Assembly (NCBI RefSeq): GCF_965140245.1
Contig: NC_134046.1
Location: forward strand, 6,691,715-6,755,714
Direction: 5' to 3'
DNA length: 64,000 bases
Source: Athene noctua
Taxonomy: Eukaryota; Chordata; Aves; Strigiformes; Strigidae
The notes beneath the pieces are model-generated. The model ran no database searches. It saw only the letters and a list, made by a program, of their open reading frames with translations, and was not told where the DNA came from. The stretch's first letter is position 1; each line of letters starts with the position of its first letter. Positions 24,346 to 38,300 of the stretch are shown one piece after another. Position numbers and translations under genes: made by a program.

Positions 24346-27300
24346 GGCTGGTTTGCCACCCTGAGCCCTTTCCCATTGCCCAGGGGACACAGCTTGCAGG
24401 TCATCACAGCCTGATGCACTGGTAACTCAAAAAGTTGGCTAGAAAATGGACTGATAGGAGCTGGGCAAAAAACTGCCTTAAGTATAGTGCTGCCTTTCTC
24501 CTCCTGTCTTTTGAGGAAGATAACAGATCAGCAATTAAAGCAACCAAGCAGTGCCTGTGCAGGAGGCACCATCTATACATAACTTGCCATGATCATTGTT
24601 ACCATGGGTCAGCTGCAGAATGCCGAAAAAGTTAGACTGATAAATTTAATATTGGGTGGCATTTAAGCTGCTGACAGCCTATTAAGCCCACTGTGCTGTA
24701 GGATACCGGCACTTAATTACTAAGATGGTATCAGACCTCACAAGCAGCATAGTGTGGTACATATTGGCTTGCAAGCAGAGCTCAACAAACCTTTTTTAAT
24801 AAAATTAAGCTAGAGAAGCTTTGAATACAGGAGCTGTTTTAGTGCTACTGCTGCACCAAGTTTGGGCAGTCCGTAGGCTCTGTCAACCAGAGGAGCATCC
24901 ACACCAGCTCCTACAGCTTTCTTCCAGAAAGCAGGATTATTCCTTGCTGTTGCTTCATATAACATTTTGAAATTTATCTTTCTTTTTCCCCTCTTTTTCT
25001 TGAAACATAGCCGGCACCTAACAAAATACCTCTTCAGAGGGCAAAAGTAATTCTCAGGATTGAGATAACCTGTGGAAGGATATGCAAAAGATCAATCACT
25101 GCACCCAGCCATAACACTCTCCTATTAACAGAGCTTGCAATATCTTAGGACAGGTCATTTTCTCGATTCTCCTTTTCTTGTGAGACAGACAAGCCTGCAG
25201 CATGAAGAGACGAAGGTGGCCAGTGGCAAAGCCAGAAGCTCCCAGAGAACACACAGCTAGGAGATATCCATCAGCCTACACCAATGCCTGTTGTCCCATT
25301 GCAAAGCTGTAGCCCAGACCACCAGCTCCCACTTCACGCTGCCAACTCTCACTGCCACAAGTGTCAATGTATAAAGATGGGATTTGGCGAACTTCAGCCA
25401 TACAAATCACAGAACCAGAACGGGCAGTCTCTGAGTACCTCTGTTTCTTACTGCCTGGACGCATCAGAATAAAACCATAGTCAAACAGAGAGAAGGCATA
25501 TGAGTCACAGGAGAAAAACCAGGAGGTTTTCACCCAATCATGCTTTCTATTTCAGTTGAAAGGACAGAACACAGGTTCTTTAAGTACACTGAAGACTCTG
25601 TAGGAAGAGATTGAAGTACCAAGGAGATGGTCAGTTATATAAAATAACTAGACTACAAAAATTAATAGTGTCAGGCTCATTTGAATGCTATTTGTAAAAT
25701 GCATTTAAAATAAGGAACTCCTGAGGGAAAGCTATCAAAAAATAATGTAATTAGATACAAGGTCAGAAAAAGACATCAAAAGAGTTTTAAGGTTTCTTCC
25801 ATTCCCCCCAAGAATAGCCAAGGAATATAGTTTCAAAGCCTAAGGCACAAGTGCAATTGTTTGTTCAGGTGCTGGTCACATCCCTGTTATTTCTGTTGCT
25901 GTAACAGTATTGCAAACCTCAAGTAGCACTAGCAAGGGCAGCTGCCTACCACCATATGGTGAATAGAAATACTTGCTTTTAAAACTCTTCCCAGGTTATA
26001 GACAGATGACCAAAAGAAATCATGTTACCACTGGCCATGCAACAGCATCAAGTGCCCCAATACTCAAGCAGAGTATGAGCTTTAGAATCTTAAACTTTTG
26101 CTTTTTAAAAATAACACATTTCATTTCCCATTTGCTCAGGGCACGGAGTGTATACACAGCTAGCTGCAACAGCTCTACTGATGAGCAGAAGCTCATTAAG
26201 CCATGCCAGCCCAAGCGACTATGCTGTGCAAAGATACCCTTATTTTATGTCACCATTTGTTTCAGTAAACTCATTCTGTATCAGAAGTGGTGGTGTTGTT
26301 TGGAACAGCAGAGAAGCAGAAGAGTGAATTTGTTAAGCTCTATGAATATGGAGAGGAATTGAGTAAATGTGATACACTGGTAAAAGGAGAAGAGGGATCA
26401 GAGAACAGTTACCATAAAACCTCATTATGAAAGCACCCGTGAGAGCCATCGGTTTGCACTATTACTATATAAAGACTTTTTGTTATAATGGGGATATCTG
26501 AAATAGTGCTTAGTGCAGTGGGACACGCTTTAACTTCACAAAGAATGTTACAACAGGCAACTATTTAATAAGGCTGCTAGAGTATCAGGTCAGCAGGTAA
26601 TTCACCAGGAGTGAGCCACTTTTAAATATTTTACTAAAAGAACACACTGAGATAATAACATCTCATTTACCAGTTTGCCCTTCAAGATGATATAACCCTA
26701 CTATCTCCTTTACAGTGAAGCAGACCTTTTATTAGAGAAAGGTCCTTCAATTTAAAGATCTCCCCATGGTGACAGTGTGCCATTTTGCAGCTAGAGATGC
26801 AAAGAGTTCTACGTATAAAAGTAACATTTGGGCGGCATTAAAAATCTCCCCTTGCTTAAAAATTTAAGCTTTGCATGTGTCTGATGCAGCCAGCAGCAAC
26901 ACCTGAAAAGCCTGTTTCACACACTCCGTTACAAGCTTCTGCTTTCAGTGACTCCTATTTCAAAGTTTCCCAAACTTTAAATACTGTGCATGAAATCTCC
27001 CATAGTTGTTCTCTGCCCCTCCTTAACAGCTTGCTCTTGGTTTTGGGAGAAAGGTAGGACTTTGAAATTTAGGGGTGCTCCTTTGCTCCTCTCTGACTTT
27101 TTTGAAAAGCCTACAACGTTACACAGAAACAAATGCCTGATAAAACACAGTCTGCCAAATTAAGCACTTCTGAGCTACCAAAGGCCACAGTTCAGGTTGC
27201 TTGAATGTTTTTTCTTTCTCTTTCTGCATACAGATATTTCTCAAGAATTCTTCCGCCCTGATGTTGTACATACTTAATTCACTTATAAAACGTGTTTCTC

Positions 27301-30300
27301 GCTTCACTTAGTGTGCAGCAGAGATTAACAAATGATGTAGAGGATTACCAGAAGGAGAAAGCAATTTTGAGCAAGAGAAAATTATGTTTGACAATGCTTG
27401 CCCAGATAATGGCAGAATATAATGCATAAAATGGTTACATTATGGCAGCCTCAAATCTGGTATTTCCTAACCTTGGAACCACAAATTTTCCTCAGACCCA
27501 TATCTATTTAGCTCTGACTAAGAGGTAGTTCAAGCTGGTGAAACGCCTCATAGATGGGATCCAAGAAGGAACGCCTCAAAATACGAGCCTGAATTTTCCA
27601 AAAAGACTCCTGTTGGTATAACAAGCTCCCTAATGAAGTTGGTGTTAACTCTTCCATATCCTCTTATATAACTTGGACATTGAAGACAATTATCCTTAGC
27701 TTGTTAGTCTTTTCTGGGACTCACCTGAACCCAACAATATACTTTTAATCGTGCCACTGTACATTATTTTAGTTAGGCTAGCGAAGCTCCACAGGCTGGT
27801 TTCTCCACCACCTCTTTTACCAGGATCCTATTTACCCCAAACCCTGAAGCAGAAACCCAGCAATGCAGTGTACTGAATGGACACCTTCATCTGTGGGGAA
27901 GAAATGGGGTTTGATTCACCACACGATGAACTCGCTGATGCTGTAGCACAATGCAGCTCAAAATCAGACTGCACTGTCTTGGAAAAACACAAGGAAGATG
28001 AATAGAGGTCACTAATATTTAGTCACCAAGACCTTTATAAAAGTCAGAATACTTAGACCGCAATGACCCGAAAAGGCTACTGAACTAATAAAACAACAGA
28101 ATACATGAAATATGAGGAAAAGATTAAAAAAAATTGAAAAGGATCCATCCAATCCAACGATGACTAAAGAAGATATGGGGAATCAAATGCTGTGTTGTAC
28201 CAAAATAACCCAGTGAAAATCTGAAACTTCAAAAAATGAGAACAGCAGAGCTCAACCTTCATGTCCTCCAAATCACACACAACTAAAGATGAATTCTCTG
28301 TAATGGGTAAGCAGGCTGCTTAACAGAGTGATGATAAAACTGGCTCAAGCGCTCAAATTCCAGCCTCGCTGTGGCTTTCTAGACCCCTTCCAGTTTCCTA
28401 GTGGTTTGGCACTGTGAGAATACTTTCTGGGGCATTCATTTCCTTCACAAAAACATCATCTCATCAGCAGGTAATGTGTGACATCCTCGCTGGCAGTCCC
28501 AGGAGTGAAGGGAAGGATTTAATGAGCACAGACTCTGAATCACTTCCTGATTAGGACTCAAAATGAGTTGACTTCATCTTCACCAGAAAAAAATAAAAAA
28601 TAAAAATTGAAGTCTTTGTGTAGAAAAGGCAAATGACAGTTTTAGCTCATGCATCTGAATGTGGTAAAGCCTTGATTTCCCTTAAGAGTTTAGGATGGCA
28701 GATTATCACGTTAAAATATTGCCTTGTCAACACCAGGACACTAGGACTTCTCAACTAAACTACATCCAAAACACACACTTAACCAGCCACCGCTGCAGCA
28801 CTGCTTGCTATAGCTTGCACTGCTACAGCCCATTCCCAGCTCCTGCTAAAGAAAAGAACTTGAGTTCCTCAGACAGCCCAAGCCTCATCAGGTGTCTTAA
28901 GCCTCAGGCTCTTTTTGTGGTCCGTATGAGAGAGAGGAGACTTTTTTCCCCCCCCAGCCACTTCTCCACCTTTATCAAGGCCTCACATTCTGGTGCCGAA
29001 TTGTTAGCGCACCATCAAAGAAATGACACACTATTAATCACCACCGCAGTGCTGACAAAGTGTTCGTTTCCAGCAGCACCTTCTACATGACTATTATTCA
29101 GCCAGCTCCCCATTTATTTAAATTAATGTAAAAAATCCACACCAGAGTGTTCTCAGCGCTAACAATAAGCCCACCAAAGGCTTCCGGTAAAAACCTGTAC
29201 CCAGCAAGGGTGCAAACAGGGGAAAAGAGAGGAGCAATTTTACTTTTTTTCCAACATACCATGATTTCACTAACAGTGCTCTTTCAGAGCTTTTACTTTT
29301 TGGCGTGCCTGCGTGTCCTCTTCAAATTCATTAAAAAGCAGTGTTGTACCCTAATGAAAACAAAACACAAAGAACCCCAAACAAATTAAAATTTCCAATC
29401 TACAATGGATCAGGAGTTTCCTCAGGCAAGTGATGAATGCAGTAACGCTGGTGACTCCAGGTGGGACGCTACCTCTGTATGGGTAGGGAAAGCAACAAGC
29501 TACTTTTCAATACAGTAAGTGACATCCACAGCCATATTCCAGTTGCTGACAGGACTATGTTATTTGTTTAGCAGTTTTTTTCCTATTTCAATAATGAAAA
29601 TTTTCAGAAAATAGATAATCAAATCATTCAGGCAGCTCACTTAGGGCTGACTTCACATGATTTTGTTGGGAATTTTGCCTCATTGGCCTCAGACTGCTGG
29701 GTCAACTATTTTTATTTTTGGATTTCATTTTCTTAATTAATTACCTGAAAGTCTATTTAAAAGAAAAAAATATTCAGTCTCTTCCAAGGAAAGATGTGGG
29801 TGATGTTATGACAAAAAAGTTTTGCTTAAGTTACCATGGACTCTTTAGCTCATGAGATTTTGATGTTCACAGTTAAATGCAAGTGTGAGCATTTATATTA
29901 CACACACATTGCAAATATATACATCCCATGCAATCACGTCAATATAGAGCATATTGATATTAATATATGTTCCACAAGCACGTTGATCTTACTATAAGGA
30001 GATGCAATGTCTGTCCCACGGGTGAAATCAGTGGCAGTGGGAAGGATCAACTCAAGGTTAAACTATCTCCCTTCTTTCCATAAGCTTTTCTACTAAGTCT
30101 GAGACGCAGTCAAGCAGTAATTTTGAGGTGATCCTAACTGTCCCCAAAGGGAAAAGTTTTTTCCACCAGAAGGGGACAGATTTTGCCAAAGCACATCTCC
30201 CCCAGGTAGGTCCAGCTTTAATAAAAAATGGGGGAAAAAAAGTCAGTTCCTCTGTGCATTTCACTGTGCAAGGAAAAACTCAGAAAAATCCAGTAACTAT

Positions 30301-33179
30301 TTCAGGGGTACAATATTAACTATGGCCATCACTATCAGCTTCATCTCTAATTAATGAGAAATTGTGATAGAAACTCTGTCAAATCTGTGATAACTCAGAA
30401 ACTTGCTTTAAGCTTGTCTTTTTTTCCAGATTTGTCTACAGCTGAGGTTCCCGAAGACATCCTGCAGAGTCAGAGCCAGGGCACGTCTTCAGACAGAGCA
30501 CAACAGGTCAAGGATATTCTTCCTACTTCTCCAGGTTTTGCTTTTCAAGTAGAAGAAACTCAACTCTCATACTTAAGGAGGAGAAAAAGGAAGAGTTGGG
30601 CATCTGATCTGTTATCTTCTAGTAGTCAGCTGGAATTCTACTGGATGTCATCAAGGAGAGAGGGGAAAGAATCTTACTCATGTATGCAGAACAGCAATAA
30701 CAGCTCAGGATTAGCTGCAGACAGAAAGACCATATAGGATTAACACAGTGAACCAGTCATCATGTTTACCAGAATATTCAAGAGCAAAATATTCAAAGGA
30801 TTTCAGGACAGGATTTAGCAGAATTTGACTGAAAATAGCACCACATTTTGAATAAGCTTTACTGAATACCACAGAACCCAGCATCTCTTGACCAAAATGA
30901 CTTAATGTGCATTAATTCCAGAAGCATTTCTTGCATAACCATTTAAAGACTCAGTGCAGTGGAAGGGATGGAAGTCTGTCAGAAAGGCACGTAAGCTTCA
31001 AAGTGCAGGCGAGAGCCTTACCTGCAACATATGAACTTTTAAATGACTGAAATGCAGGGTAAGTGTTATTACTGTCAGATTCAGAGTCAAGAACCCAGCA
31101 CCATTTAATCAGCTTCTGCTGCTGAATTAATAGCTTTCATTATTGCCTTTTTTCTTTCTGCAACACTTCGACTGCTATGACAGCCTTACTTGTGCTAGGA
31201 GTTGTCAATACCGACAAAAGGGATACTCTAAGCTTCAAATTGCAGGTTGGATTACCTGCATTAGAAGAGTGTATAAAAAAAGAAATAAATTCAACTGGAA
31301 AAGGCTTATTGCTGCTATGGCAAAACCTGGCTCTGCAACACTTCAACAGCAAGGAGCTGAAGTGCTCCTGGAGCAGCTGCCAGTGCTCTTTCTCGCCAGC
31401 TCTGTGGCAGTTTCCCAGAAGGAAGCGAAGCATCATTCTTGGATCTACATGGATCCATCATTGCTTCCATCTGACAGGAGCAGCTAGCAGTAGGCAATGA
31501 TGAGTGGAAACAAGCTGGCAAGGGAGAAAACACTCCCTGCTCTTCTGCACCACTGAGCAAATCCTTGCTCTCTCCAGAGCAAAGTTACTCCTCGATGTAA
31601 TTTCCCACGTTGCAGGAGCCGCTACACATCAACAAGCAACAGGTTCACAATCTGGCCCTTTACTGAGCCAGACTCTCTAACAGAAAAGCCATTCGCATTT
31701 TGCCCATTTTTCCTTGTGCACTGCAGAGTGGAAAATAAGCACAATTAACAACATAAAGCTCAAGCTGCTGAACCTGGTAGTTTAATTTAAAGACAAGCTC
31801 CATACATTCATACAATGTAAGTGTGTTAAAAGAAGTCTTATTAATCATCTGGACAAGCACTGCCTTAAATTTGGATCCTTTTTGGCTACTAATTCCAGTC
31901 GCTACACTTGTAAACCATTCCCATTTACACAGACTAACACCAAGTAGCTGGAGCGCGAAAAGGAAAGTAAATAGATAGCAACCGATAGCTGTTAGATGAT
32001 ACTGCAACCTAATCCAGCACACACTCAGCACCGGTGGCTGGAAAGTGCTCTACAAGTGCTCCTGGCATCCCTAAACAGTCACTCTCATAGCTGGCCTTTC
32101 TCCTAACTGCCTTTATTATAAATCTGTGGTCTTGGCCAACCTTTGGGTAGGCATACAAGCTTGTCCATACTACAGACTCGGTTTATTTTTCTAAACTCTC
32201 GTCGGCAGTTTACACAGTAGTAAGCGATCAAAGGTACACAAGGACTAAATCCTAGTTCATGGTCGACTTGTCCATTCATCCACAGCCAAGGGATACACAG
32301 AAAGGCAGCTGCAATATGTGAAGCTGCTGCAGCCACTGGCCATGCTTTACCTGTCCTGTGGGCAAATGAAGCTGATCACTCTTCATCACTATTAACACAC
32401 TGATATGTTAAAATAAATAAATTAAAATAGCACAAGGCTTGCCTGCAAATTCCTCCGAAACTCCTGGGAAAAAACAGAAACCGTTCCCAGTGTAACAGTG
32501 TGCACAGATCACCAGCTAAGTTAGCTCTAAAGGCAAATATTCCATTTTCACTGAGATGCAGTGTGCCATAATACAAATAAGGAACAAAGACCCCTTTCAT
32601 TCTGCTGACAAATACAGTATAGCATGTCACAAATCACAAGGGGAACAGACAACACAATGGCAGCAATTAAAGGGGTGTCTTTTTATTAAGAAATACATAT
32701 AATAATGGCAGACTACATACACTCCCCCCCAAGCCTTCAAGAATTACACTGGCTAACATGGCTGTAAGTATTTAGGGATGTTACTTCTGTTACATACAGA
32801 ACTATCTTAAGGAGGGGTATATCCAGCCAGCGCAGCAGGATACGCACAAATGCAGAAATAAATATTTTATTTGGTATCATACATTTGGTACACGTTATTT
32901 CAATTCACACACAGCTTCGACAACTCATTCACAACTGATGTATTTCTGGAGAAGCTAAAAAAATATATATGCCTGTTATAACCCTCTCACTGCTGCATTT
33001 CAACTGAGACACCTCTGCCTCCTCCCTCCTTGCCCTCTGCCCTGGTGACCCAGCCTGCTCTTGGGAGATTCACTTCCCAGCCCTCACACCTGCTTAGTTT
33101 AGGGGATGTTTTGCAGAAAAAAAGGACCCTCCTGGCCCTGCTACACCTTTAAGATGTGACTAGCCTCTCTGAGCCTGTC

Positions 33180-33980
33180 CCCCCCTTGCTTGCCAGAGCC
33201 AGCATAGGGGACGGCTTGCCCAGCTCAGCTCACAGCGGCCAGCACCTTGCCCCACGCTGCAACCCCAGGAGCCAAAACGCGCCAATTCTCGCCTCCTGCT
33301 TTACTTTCGGCATGCACGGCCGTCTGGGGAGCAGCTACGTTTCTACCCCAGATGAGCGCATCCCTCGCGAGGTCTCCTTCCTGCCCCCTCCTCAGCTCCC
33401 GCGGGAGAACAATGCGGGGACAGACATTTAGCAACACCTGCTGTATCACATTAATATGCACAGGGATGTATTGATGGTTTTTCCCATCCAACACTAAGAC
33501 TGCATTGTTCGGGGCAATCCATCAGTGGATCGCTCCCCCCCACGCCGGCCCCACAAGCCCCCTTCTGACATGTCCCCTTGTCTCCCAGCCCGGGCTGACG
33601 ACCACGTTTAGGAATGCACTTCATTAAATCGGAGCTGCCCCATTCCAACCTGCAATGCGGAGGCAGTACAAAGCAAGCGCCACGCTTCCTCCCGCATTTC
33701 TTTCAAAAGCCCCATTGTTCGGCAGGCATCTGGTCCTGATCTCAGCCTATTCGTGCCCATTGACCCCGCTTTTCGCCGCGCACCCGCTCGCCAACGGGCC
33801 TCACGTAAAGCCTGCTTGATGAATTAAAAAGCAGCACTAGCCATCTGTCCTCCCAGGCTGGGCTAAGGCTGTGCAGCTCCGCTCCGCAGCTCCCTTCCCA
33901 AGCCCACAGCCTCCCCTGCCTCCCGTTATAACCCGCTCTCTCCTTACACGCACAACCTGCAGCTGAGGAACCACTGGGTT
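33180..33980. promoter_or_regulatory. CpG-island-like block inside MAGI1 intron 2
   Basis: By hand count this 800-base block has about 44 CpG dinucleotides and GC content near 55-60%, giving a rough observed/expected CpG ratio around 0.7. The flanking intron is about 40% GC and CpG-poor. The densest parts are 33270-33420 and 33720-33815. Such blocks usually remain unmethylated and act as promoters, alternative promoters or enhancers. No TATA box or convincing first exon was identified on either strand. Its position about 13 kb downstream of exon 2 means that a promoter here would give MAGI1 transcripts lacking PDZ0 and the first GK exon, or an antisense or intronic ncRNA. Function is inferred from composition alone. 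Confidence 0.5.
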
Positions 33981-34052
33981 CGCTCAGTAAACACAGACCT
34001 GGCTTAGCACATTTGCCGCTTTTCTTTTCTTATGTTAGCATCTAGGAAAGGG

Positions 34053-34080
34053 AAAAAAAAAAAAAAAAAAAAAGAGAGAG
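34053..34080. repeat. Poly(A) run followed by (GA)n
   Basis: Twenty-one A are followed by a short GAGAGAG tail. This sits immediately downstream of the CpG-rich block. Confidence 0.85.
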
Positions 34081-34884
34081 AATACAACAGAACATTCTCA
34101 CTTGCCTGAGTCCTTCGAAATTCAAGCACAAATACAAGATTAATCCTTCCTTTGTGAGGTCTTGTCTTTAAGTCGTGGTATGTAATGATCCTCAGCACTG
34201 CAGCAGAGGGGAATAAAAAATGCAGGGATCATAAGCAGGGGGAGGACAGGGCTTACTTACATCAGGGTTTCTGCCACATGACAATAGGTTTGAGAGGGAA
34301 GAATAAGCTGGCAGCAGCAGCTGACAGTGCAAAAGGGAGAATGCAGAAGCCTGCCTTTTATATTATTGGTGACATTTCTAACACATGACAACAATTTCCA
34401 TCTGTATTTAAGCTGGGAGTGTGAGGAAAAGAGCATTACATCACGACTCCTCTATTCCTAGGAGCTGTGGAATATGTAGGCCAGAGGGATTAAAAAGCAC
34501 CTGTGTATGCTGGAGAGCTGAAATACCACACGGCAGATTTTTCCCCCCCCGCCCCGTCTCTTCTTTCTCCCTCACGCTTTTTGTTTCTCTATCACCTACA
34601 CTGAGCTGCTGTTTAAGAATATGCCCAGGGAAGTGCAAAATGGTATTGTCCTAGTTTGCAAGGCACGAGAATGGGGGAACTATGTGAATATGTATTTCTA
34701 GCTGTGTCTCTCCGTAGGAGATACGGCACTCATTTTTGCAAGCAATCAGACAGAATACAGAGCATCTTTCTGTTTTCTGCTGTGCTTGTCCCGAGGGCTT
34801 CGATCTCTTAAAGTATCCAACTTTCATCTTCCCTTTAAATCTGCAGGGAATTTCAGTGACAGTAGCAATGATTTTTATTTTTTT

Positions 34885-34896
34885 CCCCCCCCCCCC
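34885..34896. repeat. T-rich to poly(C) junction
   Basis: A pyrimidine tract with a run of 12 C follows a T-rich stretch; a similar C run with one G interruption lies at 34543-34555. Both are G runs on the MAGI1 sense strand. Confidence 0.75.
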
Positions 34897-35039
34897 TTTC
34901 TTTTACAGCCAACACATGCCTGTATCTTTTTAAAAGTAAACATCAAGAACAGGGGCCAAAGATATTTTGGAAGAAGCACTTGACTGCTTCAGAGCCAGCA
35001 GGTGTCCGTCTTGGACGCTTTCCACATATCTCACAGGAC

Positions 35040-35340
35040 AGGATTGCTTAGATTCAGTACTGAAATCCCGGGGGAACTCCAGCCTCCCAAGGAAGCCTGC
35101 TCCCCCGCAGCTCCACGGCTGCCTCGCCGGGGCTCCCGCAGCTCCGCTGAGGCAGGCGGGGATGTGTCGATCCAAGGACCGTGTGGGAGGTGCTGGTGGG
35201 GTGAGCACAGGGTGCTGCCGGGGCCACCCCTGGTCACGCGCTCCCACAGACCAGGGCTCAGGTGTGTCAGGGACAGCACCCACCGCTGCTGCTCTAACAA
35301 GCAGACGATTTGAACGACACCAGCTGACAGCCATGGCCTG
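35040..35340. promoter_or_regulatory. Short GC/CpG-rich patch
   Basis: About 18 CpGs fall in 300 bases, with GC clearly above the surroundings; the densest part is 35100-35180. Several overlapping frames are open here on both strands, which is expected from low stop-codon density in GC-rich DNA. It lies 1 kb from the larger CpG-rich block and could be part of the same regulatory neighbourhood. No further evidence of function. Confidence 0.3.
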
Positions 35341-38300
35341 CAAAGGAGCTCAGTACAGGTGTGGATGCAGGCGACAGCTCCCAGGTTTACAGCACGTGTG
35401 TGCGAAGGCCAGGCAATGTAAGGAGAAAACATCTTTATTTCACTACCAAACCCAACAGCACAAATACAAGCTGCTCTTATTGAAGTACCCCATCCCCAGA
35501 AGTGTTTGAACTGCGTAGGGCCAAAATACCACGGGGAGTGGTATTACCTTTATAAGGGAAACGGCCACGCATGAACAGGAGAATGGTTTGATTATAAACC
35601 TATAAAACAGTCTTACTGTTACAGGATATTAATATTTTCATGAAAACACCTTCTGGCCCAACGTGGCGGCTCATTATATGTCTCTTGTTCAAAGAGAAAA
35701 AATAAAAAATTCTTTGCTCAAGATTCATCTTCCTGATCTTTCCATAACAGCCTCACTGAGTCTTAGGCTGGTTTTTGGGTATGTTTCTGGTCAGCTCACA
35801 GTCCCCATGGGAAATCCAAAGCCTTTGATAACGATGGCTTTAGAGTACTGGATACCGTAAATTTGAAGACTGCGATACAAAACCAAGTAATTCTTAATCC
35901 CTTTCCCCTCCTCTTCATGTCCACAAAATAAAAAAAATCTGCACAAGTCACACGAAACTCTCTCACCAGATGATACTTAAATGAGGCAGCACCTAAATGA
36001 GACATTCCAGAAAAAAGCCTCTTTATTAAAAAAAGAAATGGAACATTTAACATTTATTCAAAGATGCAGCTCCCCAATCACTTATGAAAACTCCTTCATA
36101 AGGTTTAGAAGGGGGGGAAAAGGAAACAATGAAATGACTTATTTTTAATCTGGGGTTTAAAGGCTTCTTCTCTTTCCAAAAAAAAGTCCCACACACAAAG
36201 AAAGAAATTCAATGCAAACCTCTGTTTCTGTATCATGAAAGCCCCTCCGAGCACCAGAGTAATCAATTTCTCAGAGCTTGTGTGGTCCTACAGCAAAAGC
36301 CAAAGAAGGTATTTAAGTTTATACAGCCTTCAGCATTTTGATGGCTTGCTTTTGAAATATGACATGTTTAAATTTTTTACCTTTTTTACAGTTAGTTCTG
36401 TCTTAAGAAAATGGTTGGTGTCAGTAGAAAAAAAAGAAACAAAAGAGAATAAATTAAATTCAACCTGGTTTTGAGCTGTTTGTCCGTTCTAAAATCAGAG
36501 TAATTCAAAGTTACACCATGAAGACTGTTACAATTGCAATAACAGCTGCCTTCATTATATTATAGTATATCCAGTCTTATTTTAGCAAATGCTTTGGCTC
36601 ATACTAACAAAGAAAACCACTAAGTAAGAGTGGTGCTCCATTGCCAAGCACCACCAGGTAAGCATCCACACAAATTTACAGGAGCAGTAAAGCAAATAAT
36701 TTGTCAAATGTGAGAGAACTCTATCTTTTCTTGAGCAGAAAGTCAAAGACAAACCATACATCACTTCAGGATGGGGAAAGGAGTCTTTTGTCCTTACGGT
36801 AACCCCAACTTCCCACCATGAAAGAAGACCATCTTGAGACAAGATTTTACAGCTGGGATTTAACTCACAGGGTGGAAGAAGTGTGAGATAGAGCACTCTT
36901 GTAGGTAAGAACAAACTTCTCCAACAGACTTCTCAATCTTTCATCAGTACATTTTGGATCCAATTCACTTACCATGTGGGAACAGCAAATGGGGAACAAA
37001 CTGTGAATTCAAATAACTGTAAACTCAGCAAGATGTGGAAATAAAACACAGATGGTGCACTTCAGATTAAGGGTCAGCGTTTCAGCATCGCTTTCCACTT
37101 TTACATTGTGATAGGTGATGTATAACAACCACCTCCTCCTTGAGACAGCGCTCTAATTAAGCCATGACTCACTTAGGAAAACAAGGAGGCAAACGATACC
37201 TCCACGGAAGCCTCCCTGCCAGTTGAGAGGAGCTAAGGTTACTTTGTTAAGCTGCGACTCGTGGTTTTGCTGCTTGAGGATTAATGTTTGGGAATGGAAG
37301 TTGTCTCTGCTGGACAGACACAGCTGAAAAAAGTTCCTTCAGCTTTTCTAGCTCCCAGGCATGTTGCAGCAGGGCTGCTCTGCCTGGCAGAGCTGTGCCC
37401 AGCACCCATCACAGCCCCTGTCACAGCACCCGCTGCGTCCCCTCTTCACCACCTACATACATCTCCAGCAAGACTTTGCAGAGGCTGCTCTGATACCTGT
37501 TTGCAAAAGCCAAGAAAACAACCGGTCCTACCAGCACCGCCCTGTACCAACCCTTACAAAGTGCTGAGTACTAAAACATCTCTGGGGGTCTGCAATGTGC
37601 TTGCCTGAACATTGGGTTCATTTTATTCTCCAAAACCGATTCTGTCCTCAGTTGCAGGAATGGAATTTAGGATGACTTTATTTTTGCTGTGAAGTGTTAA
37701 TTGCATGCCCAGGGCCTTCTACGAAAGGGTCTGCTTGTAAGCACAAGTTCAAAGAAAAAATAAAGGAGTAAGTACAGATTAGATGACAGAAGAACTATAA
37801 ATCTACAGGAGCTTGAAATGCCAGATAGAGAGGAGCAGTACTGATTGTAAGGTGACTATTACCTTCAAAATATGCTGGAGGTTGTTTATCAGATCAGAGT
37901 TAATGAGGGAGAAATCTAATAGTACTATAATATTAAATTTACCATTTTAATGGTATCATCAATGTTCTATAATGTGGGCAATTTGCAGAATGTCTGTCAA
38001 TGTGATTCTCCAATGCGGTTAGTTACACAGGAGCAGCACTATCACATCTCATCAGCTGTTCCCTTCTAAAAAACACTGAGCGTTTTGCAGAGGATTGCAG
38101 AAGGCTAAGTGAGATAGAAAAATATATATATTTAAAATTATGGGAATGCAAAAACGGGAAAGATATTTATGAACATTATGAGATGTTTACATTCCTTAAA
38201 GAACTGGGTCCAGATCTCCCCCACTGTTGAGTCCACCCTTCCTACTCGTGCACTGCCATTTACCATCCTGCTGGGTTTTCCTCAACTCTATTGCATATCT

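Noticed and set aside
30354..30737. 127-codon ORF with an acceptor-like pyrimidine tract (ending CAG at 30427-30429)
   Set aside because: It has an ATG and a splice-acceptor lookalike, but no matching donor and no recognised product; it is on the strand opposite MAGI1.
34967..35509. 180-codon plus-strand open frame
   Set aside because: It opens at TTG, lies in a GC-rich patch where stops are rare, and overlaps equally open frames on both strands. No recognisable domain or splice signals.
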